Shown here: positions 23,837-33,048 of the stretch, in pieces
How the letters are laid out: each line of letters begins with the position of its first letter
How positions within the stretch are numbered: the stretch's first letter is position 1
Source of the DNA: Leptospira paudalimensis
GTDB taxonomy: Bacteria; Spirochaetota; Leptospiria; Leptospirales; Leptospiraceae
Reading direction: 5' to 3'
NCBI RefSeq assembly: GCF_026151345.1
Contig: NZ_JAMQPR010000001.1
Span: 974,231-1,038,230 of the forward strand
Length of the DNA stretch: 64,000 bases
The notes under the pieces: model-generated
The model's database searches: none
The model's input: only the letters and a program-made list of their open reading frames with translations
What the model was told of the DNA's origin: nothing
Position numbers and translations under genes: made by a program

Positions 23837-26800
23837 TTGGCTGGAATTTTAGGTGAATACACAGAAGTTTTCCTGGAAGAGTCCGAGGACCAAATTGAAG
23901 AACTCAATTCCAATTTGGTAAAACTAGAGAAAGACCACGAAAATCCCGAAATCATCAATGATATCTTTCGTGCAGCTCATTCCTTAAAAAGTTCGTCAGC
24001 CTTTGTTGGTTTGTACAATTTATCCGACCTCGCTCACACGATGGAAAACCTTCTCCAAAAAATTAGAGAAGGTAGTTTGGAAATTAATGTTAAACTTGTA
24101 AATTTACTGTTTGAATGTTTTGATTTAATCAAACAAGTGATAGAAGGTGTTGCCAACGGTATCAAAGTAGAGACCCCATTCACTGACATGATCCAAAAAC
24201 TCCAGGATTATGAAGTATCAGTCTCTGGTGGTGGAAGTTCCAATAAATCGGCAGTCTCAACTTCTGGAACCAAACAAGGACAAGTTGGAAACCAAACATC
24301 TATCGGGAATTTGACAGAAGACGAAATTTCTGAAATTAGAACTGCACTGAAAGAAGAAGAAGGCCAAACTGCATTTACAGTTGACCTGCGTTTAAAAAAT
24401 GAAACGCCGATGCAAAACCTAAGATTACTACTGATTTTACAGTCAGTCAAACAGTCAGGTGTTGTTATCCGTTGTAATCCAACCGAAGAAGCGTTGGATA
24501 ATGGTCAAGGTAGTTTCGCACTTTCTTTTATTACAGTTACTAAATATTCAAAAGACGAACTTTATACACAATGTAACATTGATATGGTGGATACCCTTTC
24601 GGTAATGGAACTCCAAATCCCTCAAACGGAAATGGAAGCACTGGAAAAACGAGTCGATGTAACACCAACCGTAAACAATCCAGCAAGTCCAGTTTCCAAT
24701 GATGTAGAAGAAAAGGTGGTTGTGAAGGGTTCTGCCAATTTTGAAAAGGCAGTTACCGATTCAAAGGTTGTGATGCGAACCATCAAAGTATCTTCAGATA
24801 AACTTGACCAACTCATGAACAATGTGGGTGAGCTTGTGATCACAAACTCTGGATTCCAAAAAATCTATGATGATTTGGTAGCACAGTTTGGGGAAGATTC
24901 TTTATTCAATGAACTAAAGGGTAAAATCGACCAAATCAATCGTATTTCCAAAGACTTACAAACAGGAATCATGAACATTCGAATGGTTCCCATTGGATCT
25001 GTGTTCAATCGTTTCACTAGGCTGATTCGTGATTTGTCACTTGAAACTGGCAAACAAGTAAATTTGGTTTTACGTGGTGAAAATACTGAACTAGATAAAA
25101 AAGTCATTGATGCGATTGGAGAACCACTCATCCACCTTATCCGAAATTCAGTTGATCATGGAATTGAATCGCCAGAAGAAAGAAAACTGGCAGGTAAATC
25201 GGAAGAAGGGACTGTCGAACTGAATGCATACCAAGGTGGATCTAATATCCTTGTGGAAATTCGGGATGATGGAAAGGGTCTTAATAAAAATAAAATCTTA
25301 AAAAAGGCCATCGAACGAGGGTTAGTCACTGAAGCTGATTCCCAAAACTTATCAGAGTCTGATATATTTCAGTTTATTTTTGCTCCAGGATTTTCAACAG
25401 CAGATAAAATTTCCGATATCTCTGGCCGTGGGGTTGGAATGAATGTGGTGAACAAACTCATTGAAGAATTTAAGGGAAAAATCATCATCCATTCGGAAGA
25501 AGGAAAAGGATCTTCCTTTACTTTATCTTTCCCACAAGCACTTGCGATCATTCCATCCATCCTTGTGATCATGGAAGAAGAAGTGTATGCGTTCCCTTTA
25601 TCTGAAGTATCTGAAACCATCAAAGTAAATCTCGACCAAATCACAACACTCGAAGGGCATGAGATCATCAACCTACGAGGGGAAGTCCTTCCGATCTACC
25701 GACTCAATCGAATTTTGGGTCTTGCCGACAAACAAGAAATGGTGGAAGTCCCTGTTGTGATTGTGAACTACAAAACAAGGAAACTTGGTTTTATGGTCGA
25801 TGATCTCATTGGAAAACATGAAACAGTGATCAAGTCACTTGGGAAAAATTTCCAAGACGTACAAGGATTAACTGGTGCCACCATCATGGGAGATGGAACC
25901 ATTATTTTGGTCTTAGACATTCCAGGGCTTGTTGAGATTGCTGCTGATAAAGTAGATTGGACTGATAAGCTCGTATCTGGTGAGATGATGAAACGTTCAT
26001 CCACAATTCGTTCCCTAGAAATGTCTGATTCTGAATACATATTCAAATCAAACCACCCCACAAATCGTTATAATGCGAAACTCATTGAGTTACGGGCAAA
26101 AGACAAATCGCGCATCAAAAAAGAAAAACATAAAATCGAAAAACACATCATTGTTCCAAAAGAAGAAGTGTTTACCGAAGAACCTGTTACCAACCAAAAA
26201 ATTACAACAGAAGTAATCAAAAAAGAAACTACTGTGAATGGACACAGCGAAGATCATTCTTCGGCAAATGAATCCATTACTTCAACACTTGTATTGGATC
26301 ATAAAACAGATGAGATCCATAGGCTTGCTGATGTTGCAAAAATAGAAAATGTAAAACTAACGGAAAGAGAACAGGCTGCCGAAATCATTAAAGGTTTTGT
26401 TGAACAAAAAGAGGAACGTCTAAACCAAGTTTCTGCCTTAAATTCAGATGCCATTAACGAAATCATGTCTTCCAAAGACATAAAAAAATTGGAAAACATT
26501 GTCAACACAGGTATGATGAATGCTGGTGTTGTGTTGTCTCAGTTAGTTGGGAAAGAAGTCGAGTTATTTATTCCGGAAATTAAACTCACTGATCGAGATG
26601 GTTTGGCGAAAGAATTCCGTTATTCGATGGACCAATTTTTTGGAATGAAAATCCGAATGACTGGTGATTTGAACGGAAATTTACTCATGATGTTTTCGGA
26701 AGAAAATGGTTCTGAAATTGCGAGAGAACTTCTTGGTTCTGAAGAAGCAAAATATGCAGATGGTAGCAATCATAAATTATCAGATGATATGATGTCTGTA

Positions 26801-27055
26801 TTATCTGAAATTTCCAATATTGTTTGTTCGAGTGTTATGAATTCTCTATCCAACAAATTGAAAAAAGAAATTTTACCTTCTGTTCCTGAAATGATCACTG
26901 GTAGTTTTATGGAAGTAGTGGACATTGTAAAACCAGAAAGAACTAAATTTTTGTCCATGCATACAGAGTTTAACCACCAAGGTAGTAACCTAATCGGTGT
27001 TTTAGTATTTTTACCTGATTTTGACGAGTTAGTTGAGTTAATTCATAAATCATGA
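23837..27055 (+). CDS. cheA: CheA histidine kinase fused to a C-terminal CheC-like phosphatase domain
   Basis: This protein is 1072 residues, about 400 longer than a usual CheA. In order: Hpt domain with phospho-acceptor His48 ('RAAHSLKSSSAFVG'); a P2-like domain (about 155-260); dimerisation region (about 300-385); HATPase with N box 'HLIRNSVDHGIE', 'RDDGKGLN' and 'GRGVGMNVV'; CheW-like domain (about 575-705); a charged linker rich in Glu, Lys and Thr (about 705-870); and a CheC/CheX-type domain (about 871-1072). In the last, the second active site S-x3-E991-x2-N994-x22-P is intact, while the first has the Glu replaced ('KKLENIVN'). The start is a TTG behind AGGGGAT. The stop overlaps cheB (ATGA). 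Kinase and CheY-P phosphatase would sit in one chain. Confidence 0.9.
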   Translation: MAGILGEYTEVFLEESEDQIEELNSNLVKLEKDHENPEIINDIFRAAHSLKSSSAFVGLYNLSDLAHTMENLLQKIREGSLEINVKLVNLLFECFDLIKQVIEGVANGIKVETPFTDMIQKLQDYEVSVSGGGSSNKSAVSTSGTKQGQVGNQTSIGNLTEDEISEIRTALKEEEGQTAFTVDLRLKNETPMQNLRLLLILQSVKQSGVVIRCNPTEEALDNGQGSFALSFITVTKYSKDELYTQCNIDMVDTLSVMELQIPQTEMEALEKRVDVTPTVNNPASPVSNDVEEKVVVKGSANFEKAVTDSKVVMRTIKVSSDKLDQLMNNVGELVITNSGFQKIYDDLVAQFGEDSLFNELKGKIDQINRISKDLQTGIMNIRMVPIGSVFNRFTRLIRDLSLETGKQVNLVLRGENTELDKKVIDAIGEPLIHLIRNSVDHGIESPEERKLAGKSEEGTVELNAYQGGSNILVEIRDDGKGLNKNKILKKAIERGLVTEADSQNLSESDIFQFIFAPGFSTADKISDISGRGVGMNVVNKLIEEFKGKIIIHSEEGKGSSFTLSFPQALAIIPSILVIMEEEVYAFPLSEVSETIKVNLDQITTLEGHEIINLRGEVLPIYRLNRILGLADKQEMVEVPVVIVNYKTRKLGFMVDDLIGKHETVIKSLGKNFQDVQGLTGATIMGDGTIILVLDIPGLVEIAADKVDWTDKLVSGEMMKRSSTIRSLEMSDSEYIFKSNHPTNRYNAKLIELRAKDKSRIKKEKHKIEKHIIVPKEEVFTEEPVTNQKITTEVIKKETTVNGHSEDHSSANESITSTLVLDHKTDEIHRLADVAKIENVKLTEREQAAEIIKGFVEQKEERLNQVSALNSDAINEIMSSKDIKKLENIVNTGMMNAGVVLSQLVGKEVELFIPEIKLTDRDGLAKEFRYSMDQFFGMKIRMTGDLNGNLLMMFSEENGSEIARELLGSEEAKYADGSNHKLSDDMMSVLSEISNIVCSSVMNSLSNKLKKEILPSVPEMITGSFMEVVDIVKPERTKFLSMHTEFNHQGSNLIGVLVFLPDFDELVELIHKS

Positions 27056-28119
27056 ACAAAAAACCGACCGTTGTGATCATTGATGACTCACTCCTTGTGA
27101 GGAATATTTTAAGTGATGCTCTCACTAAAAAAGAGGAAGTTTCTGTGATTGCCACTGGCAAAACAGGGATGGACTGTATTGATCTTGCTGAAAAGTTAAA
27201 ACCAGATTTTATCGTTTTGGACATCGAGATGCCCATCATGGATGGATTAACGGCTCTCGCTGAAATCAAAAAGAAAAAACTTCCGAGCCATGTGATCATG
27301 TTGTCGGTTCTTACGCAACATGGTGCCGATGCTACTTTTAAGGCACTGGAACTCGGTGCAGTTGATTTTATCCCAAAACCTTCTAGTGGGAATCAGTTTT
27401 CGCCAGAGGACATAGCAGCTGTTTTATCGCTCAAAATCAAAGGATTTTCGGATTCCAAACTCGTCAGTCCAGAACCCATTTCCCGTCCTGAACGGACCGA
27501 ACGGCAATTAAATAAAAGTTTTCAAAAACCGATCCAAGTAGATGCTATCGGAATTGGAACCTCCACGGGGGGACCAAAAGCGTTACAAACCGTTTTTGCA
27601 GGGATTCCAGCTGATTTTGCAAAGCCCATTTTTGTTGTGCAACATATGCCAGCAGGATTTACAAAAGCTTTTGCAGACAGATTAAATTCTTTGTCTAAAA
27701 TACATGTGAAAGAAGCAGAACAGGGTGATTTGGTGCAAGCCGGAACCGCTTACATTGCCCCTGGTGACTACCAAATGAAGGTAGTTTCAAAAGGAAAAGA
27801 TCGTTTCATAGAGCTTACCCATTCAGAACAAGTGAATGGACATAGGCCTTCCATTGAAGTATTGTTTGATAGTTTGGTGGAAACATATGGAGGCGATCAT
27901 TTATTATCCATGATCATGACAGGTATGGGTAAAGATGGTTCACATGCCATTTCCAACATACACGCGAAAGGTGGTATTACTTTGGCGCAGAATGAAGCAA
28001 CTTCTGTTGTGTATGGAATGAACCGTGTGGCTGTAGAACTTGGGGGAATTGATTTTGTTCTCCCAGTGGATGAATTAGTACCAAAAATGATTGAATTATT
28101 AAAGTCGAGAGGGAATTAA
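27052..28119 (+). CDS. cheB: Chemotaxis protein-glutamate methylesterase CheB
   Basis: The 355-residue protein has an N-terminal receiver domain with Asp57 ('IVLDIEMPIMDG') and a C-terminal methylesterase domain with the triad Ser in 'GIGTSTGGPKAL', His in 'VVQHMPAGF' and Asp in 'MTGMGKDGSHAI'. It removes methyl groups from receptor glutamates and deamidates glutamines, giving adaptation after phosphorylation by CheA. It overlaps the cheA stop by four bases and is followed after one base by cheY, so it is co-translated with both. The partner methyltransferase cheR is not in the window. Confidence 0.95.
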   Translation: MNKKPTVVIIDDSLLVRNILSDALTKKEEVSVIATGKTGMDCIDLAEKLKPDFIVLDIEMPIMDGLTALAEIKKKKLPSHVIMLSVLTQHGADATFKALELGAVDFIPKPSSGNQFSPEDIAAVLSLKIKGFSDSKLVSPEPISRPERTERQLNKSFQKPIQVDAIGIGTSTGGPKALQTVFAGIPADFAKPIFVVQHMPAGFTKAFADRLNSLSKIHVKEAEQGDLVQAGTAYIAPGDYQMKVVSKGKDRFIELTHSEQVNGHRPSIEVLFDSLVETYGGDHLLSMIMTGMGKDGSHAISNIHAKGGITLAQNEATSVVYGMNRVAVELGGIDFVLPVDELVPKMIELLKSRGN

Positions 28120-28120
28120 C

Positions 28121-28483
28121 ATGGCAAGAATTTTGGTTGTAGATGATGCAAAATTCATGAGAACGCTCGTTAAAGATGCGTTAGTTGGAGCAGGTCACGA
28201 AATCGTTGGTGAAGCAGAAAATGGTAACATTGCGGTTGAGCAGTATAAAAATCTCAAACCGGACTTAGTCACCATGGACATTACCATGCGGGAAAAAGAT
28301 GGGATTGAAGCAACAAAAGAGATTATCAAATTTGATGCTTCTGCTAAAATCATTATGGTTACGGCACTTGGACAAGAAGACCTTTTAGCAAAGGCAATCA
28401 AAATGGGTGTAAAGGATTTTGTTGTGAAACCTTTCCCACCAGAAAGATTGCAACAAGCTGCCGCAAAAGCATTAGGTTTATAA
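28121..28483 (+). CDS. cheY: Chemotaxis response regulator CheY
   Basis: The 120-residue single receiver domain begins 'MARILVVDDAKFMRTLVK' with the acidic pair D8/D9. The phospho-acceptor is Asp53 ('LVTMDITMREKDG'), the switch Thr is 81 ('IIMVTALGQ') and the conserved Lys is 103 ('VVKPF'). Phospho-CheY binds the flagellar switch; in spirochaetes it controls reversal of the periplasmic flagella. The stop codon directly abuts the scpA start codon. Confidence 0.95.
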   Translation: MARILVVDDAKFMRTLVKDALVGAGHEIVGEAENGNIAVEQYKNLKPDLVTMDITMREKDGIEATKEIIKFDASAKIIMVTALGQEDLLAKAIKMGVKDFVVKPFPPERLQQAAAKALGL

Positions 28484-29227
28484 ATGTCCCAAACCCCGGA
28501 GTTTATCGTCCGGTGGCAAAACCAGGACGGTGGATTGACTGAAGGACCTTTGACGGTTTTATGGTCTCTGATTGATAGTTATAAGGTGGATATCTTTGAA
28601 GTCTCCCTTTCGCGTATCACATCTGATTTCATTCAATTTTTGAGAACGAGTCAATCCTTGTCCATTGAGCTCACTTCCGAGTTTGCTGTGATGGCATCAC
28701 ATTTGGTATACTTAAAATCCAAGGCTCTTCTTCCAGACCCTGGGTTTGAAGAAGAAGACTATGATCCACCCCTTCCTAAGGAACTTGTGGACAAACTTTT
28801 GGAACACAAAAAATTCCAAATGGCGGGACAACGATTAGCAGAACTGGACAGATTGACCGCAGGTATGTTCACGCGGGAAACAAACCAAGTTCTGGATGAA
28901 ACCGAAAATTGGTTAGATGTGAGTCTTGTTGATCTCATTTCTGCCTTCAATTCTATCTTGGAACAAGAAAGTTCCAATGAAGCCGAAGAACAAATACCAA
29001 TTTACGAAGGGGTATCCCAATATTCGGTCGAAGACAAAATGGCATACCTGCAAAATCTCCTAGAAAAAACGGGCGAAATTCACTTCATGGATTTGTTTGA
29101 AAATGACAAACCAGAAAAAAAAGAAATCGTCGCAGCCTTCCTTGCTGTATTAGAAGTTGTTAAAATCCGAGTTTGCAAAGTGATCCAACATGCAGTTTTC
29201 GGAGAAATCAAAATAGTCAAGGTTTAG
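28484..29227 (+). CDS. scpA: Segregation and condensation protein A
   Basis: The 247-residue protein is a complete ScpA kleisin: N-terminal 'GPLTVLWSLIDSYKVDIFEVSLSRITSDFIQFL' (SMC neck-binding helices), 'LTSEFAVMASHLVYLKSKALLP', and the C-terminal winged-helix end 'KKEIVAAFLAVLEVVKIRVCKVIQ'. ScpA closes the SMC ring with ScpB and drives chromosome segregation. Its ATG follows the cheY stop without a gap, and scpB follows after six bases. scpA-scpB pairing is general; fusion to a chemotaxis operon is not. Confidence 0.95.
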   Translation: MSQTPEFIVRWQNQDGGLTEGPLTVLWSLIDSYKVDIFEVSLSRITSDFIQFLRTSQSLSIELTSEFAVMASHLVYLKSKALLPDPGFEEEDYDPPLPKELVDKLLEHKKFQMAGQRLAELDRLTAGMFTRETNQVLDETENWLDVSLVDLISAFNSILEQESSNEAEEQIPIYEGVSQYSVEDKMAYLQNLLEKTGEIHFMDLFENDKPEKKEIVAAFLAVLEVVKIRVCKVIQHAVFGEIKIVKV

Positions 29228-29233
29228 ATCAAT

Positions 29234-29872
29234 TTGGAAGAAAGAAACTATACAAAGGGCCTTCTTGAGGCACTTCTCTTTTTATCTTCAGATCCAATCA
29301 AATTATCTGCACTGGCTAAGTCTTGTGGAATTGAAAAAACAGAAGCAAGAGAACTGTTAGATGAATTGATTCTTGATTACCAAGAAAGAGAAGGTGGTTT
29401 TTTACTCAGAGAAATTGCTGGTGGTTACCAATTCATTACAAACCAAAAATACAGCGAAATTTTATCTCATATTTTTAAAGATAAAAAAAGGGAAACTCTC
29501 TCACGGGGAACTCTCGACACGCTTGCCATCATCGCATACAAACAACCAATCACCTTGACTGAGTTAGATGAAATACGCGGAGTTTCTTCAAGGGCCATGG
29601 TGGCAAGTCTCATGTCCAAAAAATTGGTGAAAGCTGTCGGACAAAAAGAAGTTCCAGGTAGACCCACTTTATACGGAACCACAAACGAATTTTTATTACA
29701 TTTTGGTTTGAGTAAATTGACAGACCTTCCAACACCAGTGGAAGTCAAGGAACTCAAATTTGAAGATTTTACACCTGAATCTATTTTGGTCACAGAAGAA
29801 ACTGAAATGAATCCTGATTTTGATTTGGATTCGTTACCAGAAGAATTAAAAGAAGAGAATCAAAATGAGTAA
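29234..29872 (+). CDS. scpB: Segregation and condensation protein B
   Basis: The 212-residue protein has two winged-helix domains typical of ScpB: 'LLEALLFLSSDPIKLSALAKSCGI' and 'TLDTLAIIAYKQPITLTELDEIRGVSSRAMVASLMSKKLVKAVGQKEVPGRPTLYGTTNEFLLHFGL'. The last block is the family hallmark. It ends with an acidic tail rich in Glu and Pro. It starts with TTG at 29234 and its stop overlaps pheA by eight bases. It forms the ScpAB dimer that regulates the SMC ATPase. Confidence 0.95.
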   Translation: MEERNYTKGLLEALLFLSSDPIKLSALAKSCGIEKTEARELLDELILDYQEREGGFLLREIAGGYQFITNQKYSEILSHIFKDKKRETLSRGTLDTLAIIAYKQPITLTELDEIRGVSSRAMVASLMSKKLVKAVGQKEVPGRPTLYGTTNEFLLHFGLSKLTDLPTPVEVKELKFEDFTPESILVTEETEMNPDFDLDSLPEELKEENQNE

Positions 29873-30956
29873 TGCAGAAGAAGAATTAAAAAAACTCCGT
29901 TCTGGTATTGACTCACTGGACACTCAAATCATTGATCTCATCCAAAAACGAGCAGGGTTTGCACAAGAGATTGGCCGTGTGAAAAAAGAATCGGGTGGTC
30001 CAATCTACCGACCTGATCGTGAAAAAGATGTCTATGAAAAAGTTACACAACTTTCGAAAGGACCTTTACCTGCTTCTGTGATACGAGCCATTTACCGGGA
30101 AATGATGTCTGGTACGATTGCCTTAGAACACCCGTTAAAGATTGGATTTTTAGGACCTGAAGGTAGTTTTTCTCATTCTGCATTACGTTCCAAATTTGGC
30201 ACTTCCATTGAAGCGGTTCCACAGACTTCGATTCCCGATGTATTCCGAATGGTGGAAGAAGAAAAATTAGATTATGGAGTTGTTCCAGTTGAAAATTCAA
30301 CAGAAGGACAAGTAAGTTCCACTTTGGATATGTTTCTTGAAACAGATCTCACTGTGTATTCGGAACTTTACCAAAGGATTTCTTTTTCATTATTAGGTTT
30401 TGAAACAGATCTTTCCGCAGTGAAACGAATTTATGGGATCCGAATTGGGAATGAACAATGTCGCAATTGGATTTCAGCTAACTTACCCAATGCGGAAGTT
30501 GTGGATACATCTTCAACTGCCATGGCAGCAAAATTAGTATCAGAACGAAAAGATGGTCTTGCCATAGCATCCAAAATTGCTGGAGAAATTTACAAACTGA
30601 ACGTGATTGCAGAAGGGATTGAAGATTATTCAGGAAATACTACAAGGTTTTTAGTGATTGGGAAAACAGAGTCACCCGTGACAAAGGAAGATAAAACTTC
30701 GATTGTATTTTCCATTCCCAACCAAACAGGATCCTTGTTTCAAATACTCAAAACCTTCCATGATGCTTCCGTGAATTTAACAAAAATTGAATCTAGGCCA
30801 CTCAAACGAAATTTATGGGAGTATCATTTTTTCATCGATTTCCTTGGACACAAAGAAGATCCAAAAATTAAGTCTCTACTCGAAACAGTAAAATCTCAAT
30901 GTACAATTTTTAAACTACTTGGATCGTATCCCACTGCAGGATCTTTTCCGACATGA
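29865..30956 (+). CDS. pheA: Bifunctional chorismate mutase/prephenate dehydratase
   Basis: The 363-residue enzyme has an AroQ-type chorismate mutase domain (about 5-90, 'LRSGIDSLDTQIIDLIQKRAGFA', 'YRPDREKDV'), a prephenate dehydratase domain (about 95-275, 'IGFLGPEGSFSHSALRSKFG', 'GVVPVENSTEGQV', 'DTSSTAMAAKL', 'GNTTRFLVIG') and a C-terminal ACT domain (about 285-360) with the Phe-binding 'LTKIESRPLKRNLWEYHFFIDFLGH'. It makes phenylpyruvate from chorismate and should be feedback-inhibited by phenylalanine. It overlaps scpB upstream and tyrA downstream by four bases. Confidence 0.96.
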   Translation: MSNAEEELKKLRSGIDSLDTQIIDLIQKRAGFAQEIGRVKKESGGPIYRPDREKDVYEKVTQLSKGPLPASVIRAIYREMMSGTIALEHPLKIGFLGPEGSFSHSALRSKFGTSIEAVPQTSIPDVFRMVEEEKLDYGVVPVENSTEGQVSSTLDMFLETDLTVYSELYQRISFSLLGFETDLSAVKRIYGIRIGNEQCRNWISANLPNAEVVDTSSTAMAAKLVSERKDGLAIASKIAGEIYKLNVIAEGIEDYSGNTTRFLVIGKTESPVTKEDKTSIVFSIPNQTGSLFQILKTFHDASVNLTKIESRPLKRNLWEYHFFIDFLGHKEDPKIKSLLETVKSQCTIFKLLGSYPTAGSFPT

Positions 30957-31846
30957 AACTCGATCGTATCCTCATTTATGGAATGGGGCTTATGGGTGGA
31001 TCCTTATCGCTTGCCATTCGAGAAAAATATCCAAATGTAGAAATTAGTGCAGTTGTTCGTTCTAAAAAAAGTAAAACAACAATCCTTTCGAACAAATTAG
31101 CAAATCAAGTTTTCACTTTAGAAGAAAATCCAAAGATTGAATGGGATCATTTTGATTTAGTTGTATTTAGTACACCTGTTGCATCTGTTTTAAAACTCAT
31201 TCCCCGTTTACCAAAATCGGGAAAAACGATTTATATCGATTTGGGATCCACCAAACAGTCTATTGTTGATCGTGTGAATAGTCATTTTGGTGATAACGAA
31301 CATAATTATATTTCAACACATCCAATGTGTGGATCTGAACAAACTGGTCCGGAAGCTGCAGTGCCAAGTTTGTATGTTGATAAACTTTGTATTTTAACAA
31401 AACCTAAATTGGCGAGCCAAACAAGCTTTGATTTTGTGAAACAATTTTGGGAATTGATAGGTTCCTGGACCATACAAATGGATGCCAAGGTCCATGATGA
31501 AACATTGGCATATGTTTCCCATTTGCCACATGTGATTTCGACAATCCTCGTGAATGTTGCGGGTAAAAATCAAACAACGATGGACCAAGTGAATTCAATC
31601 CCAAAACCAATTACAGGTGGGGGGTTTCGTGATATGTCGAGGATTGCGGGCTCAAATGCGGAGATGTGGGTTTCTATTTTTAAAGAGAATCAATCCTTTC
31701 TCATCGACTCAATTGATCAATTCATTAAACAACTTACGGAATTTAGAAATTTATTTTTAGAAGATATTGGACTAGATGAATCCAAAATAATTTCCATTTG
31801 GGAATCAGCACTCGAGAAAAAAGAAACAATTCAAAAAAACAAATGA
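30953..31846 (+). CDS. tyrA: Prephenate dehydrogenase
   Basis: The 297-residue protein has an N-terminal Rossmann NAD(P)-binding motif ('ILIYGMGLMGGSLSLAI'), 'VFSTPVASVLKLIP', 'YIDLGSTKQSIVD', and the substrate-site 'STHPMCGSEQTGPEAA'. The helical dimerisation domain includes 'HDETLAYVSHLPHVISTILV' and 'GGGFRDMSRIAGSNAEMW'. It converts prephenate to 4-hydroxyphenylpyruvate in tyrosine synthesis. No ACT or chorismate mutase domain is attached. Direct succession after pheA makes a Phe/Tyr branch pair. Confidence 0.93.
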   Translation: MKLDRILIYGMGLMGGSLSLAIREKYPNVEISAVVRSKKSKTTILSNKLANQVFTLEENPKIEWDHFDLVVFSTPVASVLKLIPRLPKSGKTIYIDLGSTKQSIVDRVNSHFGDNEHNYISTHPMCGSEQTGPEAAVPSLYVDKLCILTKPKLASQTSFDFVKQFWELIGSWTIQMDAKVHDETLAYVSHLPHVISTILVNVAGKNQTTMDQVNSIPKPITGGGFRDMSRIAGSNAEMWVSIFKENQSFLIDSIDQFIKQLTEFRNLFLEDIGLDESKIISIWESALEKKETIQKNK

Positions 31847-33000
31847 AGTTTCTGAAAAACATACAAAAGCTAAGTGGTTGTCAGGCGGGCATTTTAACGA
31901 ACCAAAGTGCCTTTGGTTATCTCGGAAAGTATCATTTCCAAACCTATTCTGAGATATTCAATTTAAAAACTATATTTTTACCCGAACACGGTTTGTTTGC
32001 TGAGTTACAAGACCAAGTGAGTGGAGATGAGTTGTCTTATCTTTTTGGAGACATGCAAATTGTAAATTTGTATGGTAAAGAAGAGAGTAGTTTAGTCCCA
32101 CCGAAAGAGAGTTTGAAAAATTTAGATGTAGTGATCATCGATATTAAAGATGTTGGTTCACGTTATTATACATTTTTAACGACTGCCTATTATATCTTAG
32201 AAGAACTTTCTAAATTAAAAAAAGAAACTGGTAAATCACCAGTTTTTTTAGTAATCGATTCCCCCAATCCAATTGGTACAAAAGTGGAAGGAAGTCCCTT
32301 ACAGGAAACTTACCAATCGTTTGTAGGAGTCAAATCAGTCCTCCATCGGCATGGTCTTACACCAGGTGGATTATTAACGTATTATAATGAAACTTTCCAT
32401 TTGAATGTTGATGTTGTAGTAGTTCCAGTTGGTGTTTTCCACCCAAACAAGGTTACATCGTTTGAATGGGTTCCTCCATCCCCCAATATTCCAACACAAA
32501 ATACTTGTTATGTGTATCCAGGCATGTGTTTATTAGAAGGGACAAACTTATCGGAAGGAAGAGGCACAACAAAACCATTCGAAACATTTGGCGCACCTTA
32601 TCTATTGGGCAAAGAAAAGTTGGAATTGGATAAACGAATGTTATCTCACCAAAAGGGTAGGTTTATATTACGTAATTTACGTTTTTTGCCTACGTTTCAT
32701 AAATACGCGGGAATCATTTGTGAGGGTTACCAATTAATGGTTTTAAAACCCAAACAGTTTCACTCTTTGTACTTCACGTTGTATTTTTTAAAACAAGTGC
32801 ATGAATTGTTTCCAAAACAATTTGAATTTTTAAAAGGTGTATATGAGTTTCGATCAGACAGACCAGCAATTGAACTTCTTGCTGGTGATTCCTATTTGCT
32901 TGACTATCTGTACGGAAAACATTCAGATTCTGACCTAGAAAGGTATTTGGAAGAAAAAGAATCAGTTTGGAACAAGGTAATAAAACCGTTCCGATATTAA
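31843..33000 (+). CDS. NamZ/DUF1343-family exo-beta-N-acetylmuramidase-like protein (GH171)
   Basis: The 385-residue protein has the DUF1343 pattern: 'GILTNQSAFG', 'TIFLPEHGLFAELQDQV', 'NLYGKEESSLVP', 'LDVVIIDIKDVGSRYYTFLTTAYYILEE', 'FLVIDSPNPIGTKVEGSPL', 'HGLTPGGLLTYYN', 'YPGMCLLEGTNLSEGRGTTKPFETFGAPYL' and 'FRSDRPAIELLAG'. The Bacillus subtilis member NamZ cleaves terminal MurNAc from peptidoglycan fragments and defines GH171. No signal peptide is visible, so it may act in cytosolic cell-wall recycling. The ATG at 31843 overlaps the tyrA stop; the open frame upstream lies within tyrA and is not used. It is the last gene of the gapless run that began at cheW. Confidence 0.88.
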   Translation: MKFLKNIQKLSGCQAGILTNQSAFGYLGKYHFQTYSEIFNLKTIFLPEHGLFAELQDQVSGDELSYLFGDMQIVNLYGKEESSLVPPKESLKNLDVVIIDIKDVGSRYYTFLTTAYYILEELSKLKKETGKSPVFLVIDSPNPIGTKVEGSPLQETYQSFVGVKSVLHRHGLTPGGLLTYYNETFHLNVDVVVVPVGVFHPNKVTSFEWVPPSPNIPTQNTCYVYPGMCLLEGTNLSEGRGTTKPFETFGAPYLLGKEKLELDKRMLSHQKGRFILRNLRFLPTFHKYAGIICEGYQLMVLKPKQFHSLYFTLYFLKQVHELFPKQFEFLKGVYEFRSDRPAIELLAGDSYLLDYLYGKHSDSDLERYLEEKESVWNKVIKPFRY

Positions 33001-33048
33001 TTTTTTTGACAAATTGGTGTTGCAGACCGACTAAAGGTTAGGTATACA

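Noticed and set aside
33006..33048. TTGACA and TATACA before lemA as a promoter
   Set aside because: The spacing is about 31 bases; a TTGCAG alternative would start transcription after the ATG.
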